Assembly (NCBI RefSeq): GCF_028275055.1 | Contig: NZ_JAQCNJ010000046.1 | Span: 1 to 64,000 of the forward strand | Source: Haloplanus sp. | GTDB taxonomy: Archaea; Halobacteriota; Halobacteria; Halobacteriales; Haloferacaceae | DNA length: 64,000 nucleotides | Direction: 5' to 3' | Part shown: positions 29,540-39,548 of the stretch, in pieces | Layout: every line of letters begins with the position of its first letter | Position numbering within the stretch: the stretch's first letter is position 1 | Notes under the pieces: model-generated | Database searches by the model: none | Told to the model about the DNA's origin: nothing | The model's input: only the letters and a program-made list of their open reading frames with translations | Position numbers and translations under genes: made by a program

Positions 29540-30552
29540 GTGATGACCCGGTCGACGTCCAGAGCGGTCGCACGCCGAACGACCGCCCGCACCGGATCGG
29601 CCGTGCCGGCCAGATTGTCCGAGTCGCCGTCGAGAACCAGGAGCGCGGCCCGTCGCCCGGGTTCGATCAGGCCGCAGTCGAGCCCAACGATTTCGGCCCC
29701 AGCACGCGTCGCCATCCCCAGCACCTCCCGGGCGGTCACGTCGAATCGTTTTGCCGTGTACGCCATCTCCCGAAACATCGACGGCGGGTTCAACATCACG
29801 TTATCGGTCCCCAACGCGACGGTCGTGTGATCGAGAAGGTCACGGATCGGTGGCCGGCCGACGCCGAGTACCGTGTTCGCGCGCGGGCAGACAGCGACCG
29901 GCACCGCCTCGTCGGCGACGCGGTCGAGATGGTCGGGTCCCGCGTGGATCATGTGGACGAGCAGATCCGGAGCCAGGTCGAGTGCGGGGTGGACGTCCGT
30001 CGGATCCGGTTCGCCGGCGTGGATGGCGAAGGGGACGCCCCGTTCCTCGGCGGCGGCGCGCTGCTCGGTGAAGTCGTCGTCGTTCGCGCCGCTCGCCCCG
30101 TAGCCGTCCGCGACGTCGAGAACGGATCGATCCCCGCTGCCGAACACGAACGGCTCCACGTCGACCGGGCGGGCCGCATCGCGGAGCGCACGGACGCCCT
30201 CGACGCCCGACTCGCGGAAATCCAGACAGGACGCCGTCCCCGTCTTTCGCATAAACCGGAGCGTCCGCCGTATCGCCGTCACGAGGTCGGATCTGTCGGC
30301 GGTCGACAGCCGCCGGTGTTTCAGGCTGTCCGGCGGGGCCACCGCCTCGTCGAGCGACAGGCCCACGCCCGCCTCCTTCGCGACGGAGTCCCCGAGATGC
30401 GTGTGGGCGTTGACAAACGCCGGCGCGACGATGTCGGTTGAGTCCGTCTCCGCCTCCTCGACGGCCTCGATCCGGCCGCCCTTGACGGCGACTCGTCCCC
30501 GAATCGGGTCGAACGACTCCCCGCGTAGCACGGTCCCCTCGATCAGCTTCAT
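29536..30552 (-). CDS. Amidohydrolase family protein
   Basis: DIVAPAFVNAHTHLGDSV...FAIHAGEPDPTDVHPALDL...VAVCPRANTVLG...ALGTDNVMLN. Confidence 0.92.
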   Translation of the reverse strand: MKLIEGTVLRGESFDPIRGRVAVKGGRIEAVEEAETDSTDIVAPAFVNAHTHLGDSVAKEAGVGLSLDEAVAPPDSLKHRRLSTADRSDLVTAIRRTLRFMRKTGTASCLDFRESGVEGVRALRDAARPVDVEPFVFGSGDRSVLDVADGYGASGANDDDFTEQRAAAEERGVPFAIHAGEPDPTDVHPALDLAPDLLVHMIHAGPDHLDRVADEAVPVAVCPRANTVLGVGRPPIRDLLDHTTVALGTDNVMLNPPSMFREMAYTAKRFDVTAREVLGMATRAGAEIVGLDCGLIEPGRRAALLVLDGDSDNLAGTADPVRAVVRRATALDVDRVIT

Positions 30553-30877
30553 ACTACCACTCCCGACTTCGTACCGATATGTGTTACTGCGATGGCCGCT
30601 CGAACGGGTCGTGATCGCCGCCCGCTACCCGTGGGCATCTGTCGTTCGCCGGGCAACACCCCGAATCGACGTGTCCGGCCCCGTGTGACCCGGACACGAC
30701 CGTCCGACGAACACGTTCGCCGCCCGCGAGCGAGAAACATAATGTTCTATGATACGAAATTTTGGAACGATTTGTGAATATAGATAGATTTAATAACCGA
30801 TTCGTTCGTATATCTGGTAACGACGACCGGCGTGCGTGGTCGTGGGCGGCGGCCCGCCCGGTCGTTGCCGGACAACG

Positions 30878-32362
30878 ATGGCAGGAGATCAACGGACGAC
30901 AACGGTTGGGGAGCTTCCGACGCCGGAACCGGACGGGACGCGTCTCCCGGCGGTGGTGACGACGGTGGTATGGCTTCTGTGGGCCGTGAGTTGTGTCGCC
31001 CTCGGCGTCCAGTCCCGGACCGGCGCCTGGGACCTCGCCGGCGTCGTGCGCGTGGACGGCCTGACGGCCGTGATGTGGACGACAGTGACCTTCTTCAGCG
31101 GGATCGTCCACAGTTACTCGCGGCGGTATATGACCGGCGATCGGACGATCGACCGCTTTTTCGCCCGCGTGTTCGCGTTCACGCTGGTCGTGATGCTTCT
31201 GGTTGCGGCCGACAGCCTCGCGCTGTTCTGGGTGGCGTGGCTCGTGATGGGGCTTCTGATGGCCGGGTTGATCGGTCACGTCGGGGACTGGCAGCAGGCG
31301 CGGGCGGCGTCGTCGCTCGCGCGGCGGTACTTTGTGGCCGGTAGCGCGTCGCTCGCAGTCGGGTTCGTGAGCCTCTGGTGGGTTACCGGTGCAACGACCG
31401 TTTCCGGCGTCGCATCCGCCCTCGGAGCCGACGCTCCGGCGGCCGTTCTTCTCGCCGCCGGCGCACTCCTGCTTGCGGCGTCGATCCAATCGGCGCTGGT
31501 TCCGTTTCACGCCTGGCTGCTCTCGTCGATGACGGCCCCGACGCCGGCCTCCACGCTGATGCACGCCGGCTTCGTCAACGCCGGCGGGGTTCTTCTCGTG
31601 CGCTTTGCTCCCGTCGTCACCGCCGATTCGGCGGTCATGCTCGGTATCGTTCTCGTCGGCGCGGCGAGCGCCCTCGGTGGGAAGCTCCTGAAGACCGTCC
31701 GGACGGATATCAAGGGCCAACTCGGCTGCTCGACGGTCGGCCAGATGGGCTTTATGATCATGCAGGCCGGTCTCGGCTTCTTTGCCGCCGCCATCGCCCA
31801 TCTGATTCTCCACGGGTTCTACAAGGCCTACCGGTTTCTCTCCTCGGGGAGTCACGTCGGCCACGAACACCCCGACCCCTCGACTCCGGCCGAATCGATG
31901 GGCCCGCTCGGTGCCGCCGTCGTCGTCGGCACCGCGCTCGCGGGCGGTGGTCTGTTCGCCGTTCTCACCGGAAAGGGAACGGGCGTCGACAGCGGCCTTC
32001 TGCTCACGCTTGTGGTCGTTCTGACCGTCGTCCATGCGGCCCGTGACGTGGTCACACACGCCGCGTTGCCGCCGGCGATCCGGTACGGCGCCGTTCCGCT
32101 CGTCGCGCTGCCGGCGCTCGCCGCCTATGCCGCCATCTACCGCGTTCTCGACGGGCTTTTGACCGGCCTGCCGGCGACCGGTCAGCCCGTGGCACTGACA
32201 CCGATCCACGGGTTCGTCGCCGCCGCGTTCGTCGTCGTCTACCTCGCCGTCGAGCGCGGTGCCTACACGCGCAGTCGGCGGCTGTACGTGGCGTTGCTGA
32301 ACGCGGGCCGCCCGCCGACCGACACCCTGCTGACAAACACGGAGGAGTACGATGAGCACTGA
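30878..32362 (+). CDS. dabB: NuoL/MrpA-like proton-conducting membrane subunit, DabB-type
   Basis: ALVPFHAWLLSSMTAPTPASTLMHAGFVNAGGVLLVRFAPV...GQLGCSTVGQMGFMIMQAGLGFFAAAIAHLILHGFYKAYRFLSSG; overlaps dabA. Confidence 0.9.
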   Translation: MAGDQRTTTVGELPTPEPDGTRLPAVVTTVVWLLWAVSCVALGVQSRTGAWDLAGVVRVDGLTAVMWTTVTFFSGIVHSYSRRYMTGDRTIDRFFARVFAFTLVVMLLVAADSLALFWVAWLVMGLLMAGLIGHVGDWQQARAASSLARRYFVAGSASLAVGFVSLWWVTGATTVSGVASALGADAPAAVLLAAGALLLAASIQSALVPFHAWLLSSMTAPTPASTLMHAGFVNAGGVLLVRFAPVVTADSAVMLGIVLVGAASALGGKLLKTVRTDIKGQLGCSTVGQMGFMIMQAGLGFFAAAIAHLILHGFYKAYRFLSSGSHVGHEHPDPSTPAESMGPLGAAVVVGTALAGGGLFAVLTGKGTGVDSGLLLTLVVVLTVVHAARDVVTHAALPPAIRYGAVPLVALPALAAYAAIYRVLDGLLTGLPATGQPVALTPIHGFVAAAFVVVYLAVERGAYTRSRRLYVALLNAGRPPTDTLLTNTEEYDEH

Positions 32363-34802
32363 CACTTCGATCCACGGAGGTATCGACGCGGCGGCCGATG
32401 CGGTCGGCTCCGTCTGGCCGCTCCATTCGTTCGTGACGGCAAACCCACTGGCTGGGTTCGAGGACCGACCGTTTCACGAGGCCGTCGCGGACGCCGAACG
32501 TGTTCTCGGCGGCGACGGGTACCCCAGCGCCGACGTGTTTCGTCGGGCGTGGGAGGCCGGCCGGATCGATCCCGGTGAACTTCGCTCCAGACTGACAGCC
32601 CACGGGTACGACGCCGACCCGGCGGCGTCGCTCGACCGCATGGCCGAGCGGACGGTCGCCGGCCGCGAGACGGTAGCAGAGACCGACCGGGTCGACGCGG
32701 TCCTGACGAAGTGGCTCTCGGCCTTTCTCGATCAGGGGCAGGCGACGTGGCCGATGCCGAACCGCGAACAGGGGTTCTACCGCGCGTTTTGCGCCGTCGC
32801 TCCCTACGACGGCGAGATTCCGGATGGCGACGTTCTCGCCGACCTCCCCGATGACCCGGCCGATGCCATCCGAGACCGCCTCTCCAACTACCCCGTCGAC
32901 CGGTGGCCGGATATCTTCGAGTTCCAGTTGGCGGCGCTCCCGGGCTGGACGGGCCTTCTCAAGCAACGGGCCGCTGCCGGGGGCGACTGGCAGTCGGCGT
33001 TCCCGATCACGCTAGCGGGGTACCTGGCTGTCCGGCTGACGCTCACGGCCCAGTTCGACGCGCCCATCGCGCCGGCGGAGGCCCCCGGCGACGTCGACGA
33101 CGCCGCGACGGACGGCGACCGTGTCCCACTTCCCGAGGTCTGGTTGTCCGCGTGGGAGGCGACATACCGCGCGGAACTGGTCGAGTCGGTCGCCGACGCG
33201 ACCGACTCGGTCGCGGACACCGGCGAGGGGGACGGCGACGCCGACCGGCCGGTCGCCCAACTGGTCTTTTGTATCGACACCCGATCGGAGATCATCCGGC
33301 GCCACGTCGAGGCGGCGGGAAACTACGAAACCCACGGCTACGCCGGCTTCTTCGGCATCCCGATGCGCCACGACGGCTACGAGTCGGACGTGGCCACCGA
33401 CGCCTGTCCGCCGATCCTCGACCCCGAACACCGGATCAGGGACCGGCCGGCCGACGGCGCGGCCGACGAACGCGACGACTACGATCGGTGGGACACCGTT
33501 CTCGACGCGGCGAAGTCGGCGGTCCACGGCCTCGAGTCAAACGCCGCGACGGCGTTCAGTTTCGTTGAGAGCGCCGGCTTTGGATACGGGGCGGCGCTGG
33601 CCGCTCGGACCCTCCTCCCGGGTCGTGTGGCCGACCTGCTCGCCGCCGCCGACGGACGCGTCCCCGACCGACACGAGTTCTGTGAGCCCTCGGTCGACCA
33701 CGACCCGGATACAGAGGGCGACCTCCCCGAGGGACTCACGCTCGAAGAACGGGTCGAGTACGCCGCGACGGCGTTCGAACTGATGGGCTGGGAGGAGTTT
33801 TCCCGGCTCGTCGTCTTCACCGGCCACGGCAGTCGGACGGCGAACAACCCGTTCGACTCCAGTCTCGACTGCGGTGCCTGTGCGGGCAACCCCGGCGGGC
33901 CAAACGCCCGTGTTCTTGCGGCCATCTGCAACGACGATGCGGTCAGGGCGGCACTCCGCGACCGCGGCATCGACGTACCGGAGGACACCGTCTTTCTCGC
34001 CGGCGAACACAACACGACGACCGACGAGGTGGAACTGTACGCGTCGACCGTTCCCGAGAGCCACGAGGCGGCTCTTGATCGCCTCCGCGCCGACCTCGAC
34101 ACCGCCCGTGCCGGTGCGGCCGCCGAACGCGCCGGCGACATGGGGGCCGACCCCGACTCCGGGCTCCGCGACACACGCCGCCGCGCCGTCGACTGGGCGG
34201 AGACGCGGCCGGAGTGGGGACTGGCCGGAAACGCCGGATTCGTCATCGGCCCCCGCGCCCTGACTGACGGCCTTGACCTGGACGGCCGCGCGTTTCTCCA
34301 CTCCTACGACTGGACGACCGATCCGGACGGCGACGGCCTCGAGGCGATCCTAACCGGACCGCTGGTCGTCACCCAGTGGATCAACACGCAGTACTACTTC
34401 GCGACGGTCGACAACGCGGCGTATGGAAGCGGATCGAAGGTAACACACAACCCCGTTGGCAACGTCGGCGTCTACCAGGGCAACGGCGGCGACCTGATGA
34501 CCGGGCTCCCCCTCCAGTCGCTGATGAGCGGCGACGACGAGCCGTACCACCAGCCGCTCCGTCTCTCGACGGTCGTCCACGCGCCGACCGACCGCGTAAC
34601 CGAGATTCTGGCCGACAACGAGCAGATCGCCGGGCTTCTGGACAACGGGTGGTTGTCCCTGACCGTCGTCGATCCGACACAGAACGGCCGTGCGTTCCAC
34701 TACGACGGTGACCTCGCTTGGACGCCGGTCGCCGAGCGCCGGACGGTCGGCGCGGCCACCACTGACCCGGAACCGGCCACACCCTCGGCCGCAGGCGACT
34801 GA
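32352..34802 (+). CDS. dabA: DUF2309/UPF0753 protein, DabA-type inorganic carbon transporter subunit
   Basis: VFCIDTRSEIIRRHVEAAG (Cys-x-Asp), VFTGHGSRTANNPFDSSLDCGACAGNPGGPNARVLA (His...Cys). Confidence 0.93.
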   Translation: MSTDTSIHGGIDAAADAVGSVWPLHSFVTANPLAGFEDRPFHEAVADAERVLGGDGYPSADVFRRAWEAGRIDPGELRSRLTAHGYDADPAASLDRMAERTVAGRETVAETDRVDAVLTKWLSAFLDQGQATWPMPNREQGFYRAFCAVAPYDGEIPDGDVLADLPDDPADAIRDRLSNYPVDRWPDIFEFQLAALPGWTGLLKQRAAAGGDWQSAFPITLAGYLAVRLTLTAQFDAPIAPAEAPGDVDDAATDGDRVPLPEVWLSAWEATYRAELVESVADATDSVADTGEGDGDADRPVAQLVFCIDTRSEIIRRHVEAAGNYETHGYAGFFGIPMRHDGYESDVATDACPPILDPEHRIRDRPADGAADERDDYDRWDTVLDAAKSAVHGLESNAATAFSFVESAGFGYGAALAARTLLPGRVADLLAAADGRVPDRHEFCEPSVDHDPDTEGDLPEGLTLEERVEYAATAFELMGWEEFSRLVVFTGHGSRTANNPFDSSLDCGACAGNPGGPNARVLAAICNDDAVRAALRDRGIDVPEDTVFLAGEHNTTTDEVELYASTVPESHEAALDRLRADLDTARAGAAAERAGDMGADPDSGLRDTRRRAVDWAETRPEWGLAGNAGFVIGPRALTDGLDLDGRAFLHSYDWTTDPDGDGLEAILTGPLVVTQWINTQYYFATVDNAAYGSGSKVTHNPVGNVGVYQGNGGDLMTGLPLQSLMSGDDEPYHQPLRLSTVVHAPTDRVTEILADNEQIAGLLDNGWLSLTVVDPTQNGRAFHYDGDLAWTPVAERRTVGAATTDPEPATPSAAGD

Positions 34803-34909
34803 GCCCGGTCGATCCCACGTTGACGCCGTTTTAGGCTCGCCCGGCGTCTACGTGAGGTCACCGCCGCGTCCACCCGCGGAATTTTGTACGATGCGCCGCT
34901 ACACCGATC

Positions 34910-35821
34910 GTGTCTCTCCGTGCGCCCTCCCCGGAGATTCTCCGACCGATCGGTGCCGAGCTGGGGCTTATCACCGGCGTGTTCGTCGTTCTGTATCTCT
35001 GGCAACGCCTCCTCCGTGCCGCCCCGTTGGCCGCCGTCCAGCCTTCGGTCGGTGGACCCCCGGCCGCCGGTGCCGTCAACGGCGGACTCCTGCTTTGTGG
35101 TATCGTGGCCGTCGTCGGCGCGTACGCCGCGGTTCGGGACGTCGATGCCGGCGTGATCCGTCCCTCGGCCGCCGATCTGTGGTGGGCCGGACCGGCGACG
35201 CTGACGCCGCCAGCCCTCGTCACGCTCACCGCGCTCGTCGGCTCGGCAACCGGCGTCCGGTACGGCTCGTTGACCGGCACCGCCGTCGCCGCCGATCCGC
35301 CGCTTGGTCCGGTGGTGCTCGTCGCCGGGCTTGGCCTCCTCATCGGCGTTCCATCGCTCGTCGCGGTGTGTCAGGTGGTCGTTCAGGGAAGCTTCGCACA
35401 CGTCGTCGATGGTGATACCGCGGCGCTCCTGACGACGGCCCTGACCGGGTTCGTTGCGGTGAGCAACACCGGTGGTCTGACCCCGATCCCCGATACCGGG
35501 CGTCTCATCGGCGTCGTTGGCCTCGCGGGCCTCCTCGGTGTCGGCGTGTTCGTGGACGAACGGACCGACCGCCGTCCGGCCCGACTCCTCGGTTATCTTC
35601 CCGCCGCGGCGCTCGGACTGCTCGTCGTCGGTTCGGGGCTGGCAGGCGTCGGCTCCGCCGCCGCCGGGTTGTTCGCGGCGACGCGGCTCGCCACCCTCGG
35701 GATCGCCGCGTGGTCGTACGACCGAACGGGGTCGCTTCTCGTTCCGGCGCTCGCGTACGCGTCCGTGCTGTTGGCCGATCAGGTCGTCGTGGTAGTTTTC
35801 GAGGCGGGAGCAGGGCTGTGA
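34910..35821 (+). CDS. Polytopic membrane protein, degenerate CPBP (Abi)-like
   Basis: GTG start after aattttgtacg; C-term GIAAWSYDRTGSLLVPALAYASVLLADQ resembles CPBP motif 4 but EExxxR and His residues absent. Confidence 0.6.
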   Translation: MSLRAPSPEILRPIGAELGLITGVFVVLYLWQRLLRAAPLAAVQPSVGGPPAAGAVNGGLLLCGIVAVVGAYAAVRDVDAGVIRPSAADLWWAGPATLTPPALVTLTALVGSATGVRYGSLTGTAVAADPPLGPVVLVAGLGLLIGVPSLVAVCQVVVQGSFAHVVDGDTAALLTTALTGFVAVSNTGGLTPIPDTGRLIGVVGLAGLLGVGVFVDERTDRRPARLLGYLPAAALGLLVVGSGLAGVGSAAAGLFAATRLATLGIAAWSYDRTGSLLVPALAYASVLLADQVVVVVFEAGAGL

Positions 35822-35978
35822 GTGTCTCGCCGCTACCGACCGGTGGTACGGCCGACACGGACCCGCACCTGCTAAGGATCACCGTCGAACCGGTCGGGTC
35901 CCGAGGAGCGGACGCTCGGCCGGTTCCGCGCGACGGTTCCGAATGCCGTGGCCGATACACCGACCGGGCGGGCCGGTC

Positions 35979-36425
35979 TCACTCGGCCCGCGCCGGATCC
36001 CGGCTCCCCTCCATGGAGAGGGCGTCGCCGCTCCAGTCGATGTCGAGTCGGTGACGCGAGAGGTACGGGGCGAGGTCGTCTCGGACGACGAGGCCGACGT
36101 ATCTCCCGTCGTCGACGACCGGGAGCCGGTTCACGCCGGCGTCGCGCATCCGGTCTGCCGCGAGTCCGACCGGCCGCGACGGGGATGTGGTCACCACCGG
36201 TGTGGACATGAACGATCCGACTGACGGATCGGTGCCGCCCTCTGCAACGACCGCGACGATGTCGGACTCGGTCACGATCCCGACGACCGACCCTGCCGCG
36301 TCGGTCACGACGACGGCCGCCACCTCCGACCGCCGGAGGCGGTCGGCCGCCTCGACGGTCCGGGTGTCCGGCGCGACGGTCGCCGCCGCGCCGGTCATCG
36401 CCGCGGAGACAGGCACGTCAATCAT
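35979..36425 (-). CDS. Two-CBS-domain protein
   Basis: VSAAMTGAAATVAPDTRTVEAADRLRRSEVAAVVVTDAAGSVVGIVTESDIV...GVNRLPVVDDGRYVGLVVRDDL. Confidence 0.92.
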   Translation of the reverse strand: MIDVPVSAAMTGAAATVAPDTRTVEAADRLRRSEVAAVVVTDAAGSVVGIVTESDIVAVVAEGGTDPSVGSFMSTPVVTTSPSRPVGLAADRMRDAGVNRLPVVDDGRYVGLVVRDDLAPYLSRHRLDIDWSGDALSMEGSRDPARAE

Positions 36426-36889
36426 AACACAAAATTAGACTAAATATATTTAAAAATTTTGGCTAAGAGAAATATTACTGGCCATAGCAGTAGCAATTCT
36501 ATTTATAATCGTATCTACAGACAGATAATTTTCGATTAGCCGGAAGAACAGCAGATATCGTGCAACGATCGATGTGGCACGACCTGGGCTGGTCACTCCG
36601 CCGCAGGCCGCGGCGACGGTGTCGCCCATCCGGTAGCGCACGCGTCGGCGCGGAACCAGTTGTCACAGAACCGGATCGTCGGGATGGAACCGACGCTTCC
36701 ACAACAACCGACCATCGGGCGAGGTAGCCGACAACGAGCGTCTCCGTGCCGGCGAGAACGGCCGCCACCCGGTGGCAGTTGTCGACGCGACGGCCGCTTA
36801 CCAGCACCGACCACATGTCGAGAACGGAGGCGTAGGGAAAGAACGCGTGTGCCATTCCCTCCGCGATTCAACTCAACAGAGCGGCCGGT

Positions 36890-39160
36890 TCAGTGGAAGG
36901 TCCGGCTCGAGTCGGTGCCACTCGCCGGGCCGGTCCGATCGGTGCTGAACCGTTGTTCGATTTCGCGGTAGCGCTCGCGGGTCTCCTCGGTCACGCTCGC
37001 GACAACCTCGTTGAGCGCCTGTTCGAAGTGGTTCATCGTGATCCGAACGTTTCCCAGCGACTCGTCGATATCGTCTGTGGAAACGCTGTTGATGAACTCC
37101 CGGGAGGCGGCCATCGAGGCTTCGCGGCAGACCGCCTCGATATCCGCTCCCACGTAGTTCTCCGTCCGCCGTGCGAGGCGGTCAAGGTCGACATCGTCCG
37201 CGAGCGGTTTGTCGCGGGTGTGGACCTCGAAGATGGCTCGGCGCGCCGTCTCGTCGGGCACGGGCACGTGGACGTGTCGGTCCAGCCGGCCCGGGCGCAG
37301 GAGCGCTGAATCGATGAGGTCCGGCCGGTTCGAGGTGGCGATCACGACCACGTCCTCCAGCGTCTCCAGCCCGTCGAGTTCGGTCAGGAGCTGCGAGACG
37401 ACGCGTTCGGAGACGCCGGAGTCGCCGGTGTTCTGTCCCCGCTCGGTCGCGATGGCGTCGATCTCGTCGAAAAAGATCACTGTCGGGGCGTTCTCGCGAG
37501 CCTTGCTGAAGATCTCGCGGACGCCCTTCTCGCTCTCCCCGACGTACTTATCGAGCAGTTCCGGTCCCTTCACCGAGATGAAGTTGGACTCGGCCTCGTT
37601 GGCGACGGCCTTCGCAAGCAGGGTCTTCCCCGTGCCCGGCGGGCCGTACATGAGCACGCCCTTTGCCGACTCCATGTCCATGGTCTCGAACACCTCGGGG
37701 TAGTCGAGGGGCCACTGGATCGTCTCGCGGAGGCGTTCTTTGGTGTCCTCGAGACCGCCGACGTCCGCCCACGTGACGTCGGGCACCTCGACGAACACCT
37801 CCCGGAGCGCCGAGGGTTCGATGCCTTTCATCGCCTCCCCGAAGTCGTCCTGATCGACCTCGAGCGATTCGAGGACCCCGGCGTCGATCTCCTCTTCTTC
37901 GAGGTCGATCTGTGGGCGAATGCGCCGGAGTGCGCTCATCGCGGCCTCCTTTGCGAGACTTTCCAGATCCGCCCCGACGTAGCCGTGGGTGGAATCGGCG
38001 AACCCTTCGATGTCGACGTCATCCGCGAGGGGCATGTTGCGGGTGTGGACCTGCAGGATCTCGCGGCGACCGTCGCGGTCCGGCACACCGATCTCGATCT
38101 CACGGTCGAACCGACCGCCACGCCGGAGCGCGGGGTCGATGGCGTCGACCCGGTTGGTCGCGCCGATCACGACGACCTCGCCGCGCTCTTCGAGTCCGTC
38201 CATGAGGCTCAACAGCTGTGCGACGACCCGTCGTTCGACGTCGCCGCCCGCCTCGCTCCGCTCGGGGGCGATGGAGTCGATCTCGTCGATAAAGACGATG
38301 GCGGGTGCCTCCTCCTCGGCCTCCTCGAAGACCTCGCGGAGTTGCTCCTCGCTCTCGCCGTAGTATTTCGACATGATCTCCGGGCCGCTGATGTTGTGGA
38401 ACGCGGCGTCGATCTCGTTGGCGACGGCCTTCGCGATCAGCGTCTTCCCCGTGCCCGGCGGGCCGTGGAGGAGCACGCCCTTCGGCGGGTCGATCCCCAA
38501 CCGTCGGAACAGCTCCGGGTGGCGCATCGGGAGTTCGATCATCTCGCGAACCTGTTCGAGTTCGCGGTCGAGGCCGCCGATGTCCTCGTAGGTCACGTCG
38601 GGCGTGTCGCCGTGGGCCTCGCCGCTGGCCTCCTCCCGAATCTGCTCGGCCGGTTTCTCGCTGACGGCAATCTCCGTCGAATCGGTGACGACGACCGTCC
38701 CCGACGGCTCGGTGTCGGCGACTTTCATCGGGAGTGCCTTGCTCTGCCGGCCGCCGATAAACCCGAACCCGAAGGGAACCCGCAGGGTCTGGCCCGTCGT
38801 GATCGGCTTGTCCGTGAGTTTGTCACGAAGGTAGTGGCCGATGTCGCCCCGGATGCCGATCTGTTGGGGAAGCGCGACCGTCACGCGCTCGGCGGCGCTC
38901 ACCTCGGCTTTCTCGACTTCCACGCGGTCGTCGATGCCGACATCCGCCTGCTGGCGGAGTTGGCCGTCGATGCGGATCACGCCCGTGCCCTGATCCTCGG
39001 GGAGACCGGGCCAGACGCGAGCGATAGCGGTGCCGTCCCGCCCCTCGATCCGGACGTAGTCACCGACCTCCAGACCCATCTCGCTCGCAGCCGCGCGGTC
39101 GATGGCGGCCAGTCCCCGGCCGGCGTCCTTCTGTTTCAGGGGCTTAACGGTGAGTTTCAT
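36890..39160 (-). CDS. cdc48: Cdc48/VCP-like AAA+ ATPase
   Basis: Two AAA cassettes [17 protein letters not shown] and [17 protein letters not shown] with Walker B FIDEID/FFDEID. Confidence 0.97.
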   Translation of the reverse strand: MKLTVKPLKQKDAGRGLAAIDRAAASEMGLEVGDYVRIEGRDGTAIARVWPGLPEDQGTGVIRIDGQLRQQADVGIDDRVEVEKAEVSAAERVTVALPQQIGIRGDIGHYLRDKLTDKPITTGQTLRVPFGFGFIGGRQSKALPMKVADTEPSGTVVVTDSTEIAVSEKPAEQIREEASGEAHGDTPDVTYEDIGGLDRELEQVREMIELPMRHPELFRRLGIDPPKGVLLHGPPGTGKTLIAKAVANEIDAAFHNISGPEIMSKYYGESEEQLREVFEEAEEEAPAIVFIDEIDSIAPERSEAGGDVERRVVAQLLSLMDGLEERGEVVVIGATNRVDAIDPALRRGGRFDREIEIGVPDRDGRREILQVHTRNMPLADDVDIEGFADSTHGYVGADLESLAKEAAMSALRRIRPQIDLEEEEIDAGVLESLEVDQDDFGEAMKGIEPSALREVFVEVPDVTWADVGGLEDTKERLRETIQWPLDYPEVFETMDMESAKGVLMYGPPGTGKTLLAKAVANEAESNFISVKGPELLDKYVGESEKGVREIFSKARENAPTVIFFDEIDAIATERGQNTGDSGVSERVVSQLLTELDGLETLEDVVVIATSNRPDLIDSALLRPGRLDRHVHVPVPDETARRAIFEVHTRDKPLADDVDLDRLARRTENYVGADIEAVCREASMAASREFINSVSTDDIDESLGNVRITMNHFEQALNEVVASVTEETRERYREIEQRFSTDRTGPASGTDSSRTFH

Positions 39161-39393
39161 GCTCCACGAACCTCCAGCACACCGTTGTTCGTGTCGACGC
39201 CGTCGACCGATCCGGGGAGATCGAGTTCGACTTCGGTCTCCCCGTCGACGACCACGATGGCCGTGTCGTCGACGACGTCGACATCCAGGTGGTCACCGCC
39301 GACACCGACGTCGGCCGCGATCACCCACTCGTCGTTGTAGTCGTACCGACGCACAAACGTCTCGGACTCTCCGGCGTGTTGTTGATCGTTCAT
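39157..39393 (-). CDS. Small Hsp20-like haloarchaeal protein (DUF7127-like), overlaps cdc48 start
   Basis: [78 protein letters not shown]. Confidence 0.75.
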   Translation of the reverse strand: MNDQQHAGESETFVRRYDYNDEWVIAADVGVGGDHLDVDVVDDTAIVVVDGETEVELDLPGSVDGVDTNNGVLEVRGA

Positions 39394-39402
39394 GGTACTT
39401 CT

Positions 39403-39433
39403 TAACTCCAAGTTAGTTAGCCACGTATATAAA
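39403..39433 (-). promoter_or_regulatory. Promoter of the Hsp20-like/cdc48 operon: TATA box plus TAACT-CCA-AGTTA inverted repeat
   Basis: Minus strand reads TTTATATA...CTAACTAACTTGGAGTTAAGAAGTACC-ATG. Confidence 0.6.
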
Positions 39434-39548
39434 TGTTTTGTGTAGCAATCGCAGTACAACGGCGGGGTGAAAAATTTGAGTGTACTTGCGGTTCACGAAC
39501 TCTTTCCACCGGAAGCGGGTTTATCAGCCTGCCCCGGTAATCGGTCGT

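Noticed and set aside
30584-32365. 593 aa minus-strand ORF opposite dabB
   Set aside because: Antisense to a convincing NuoL-like gene; Arg/Gly/His-rich composition typical of shadow ORFs in GC-rich genomes
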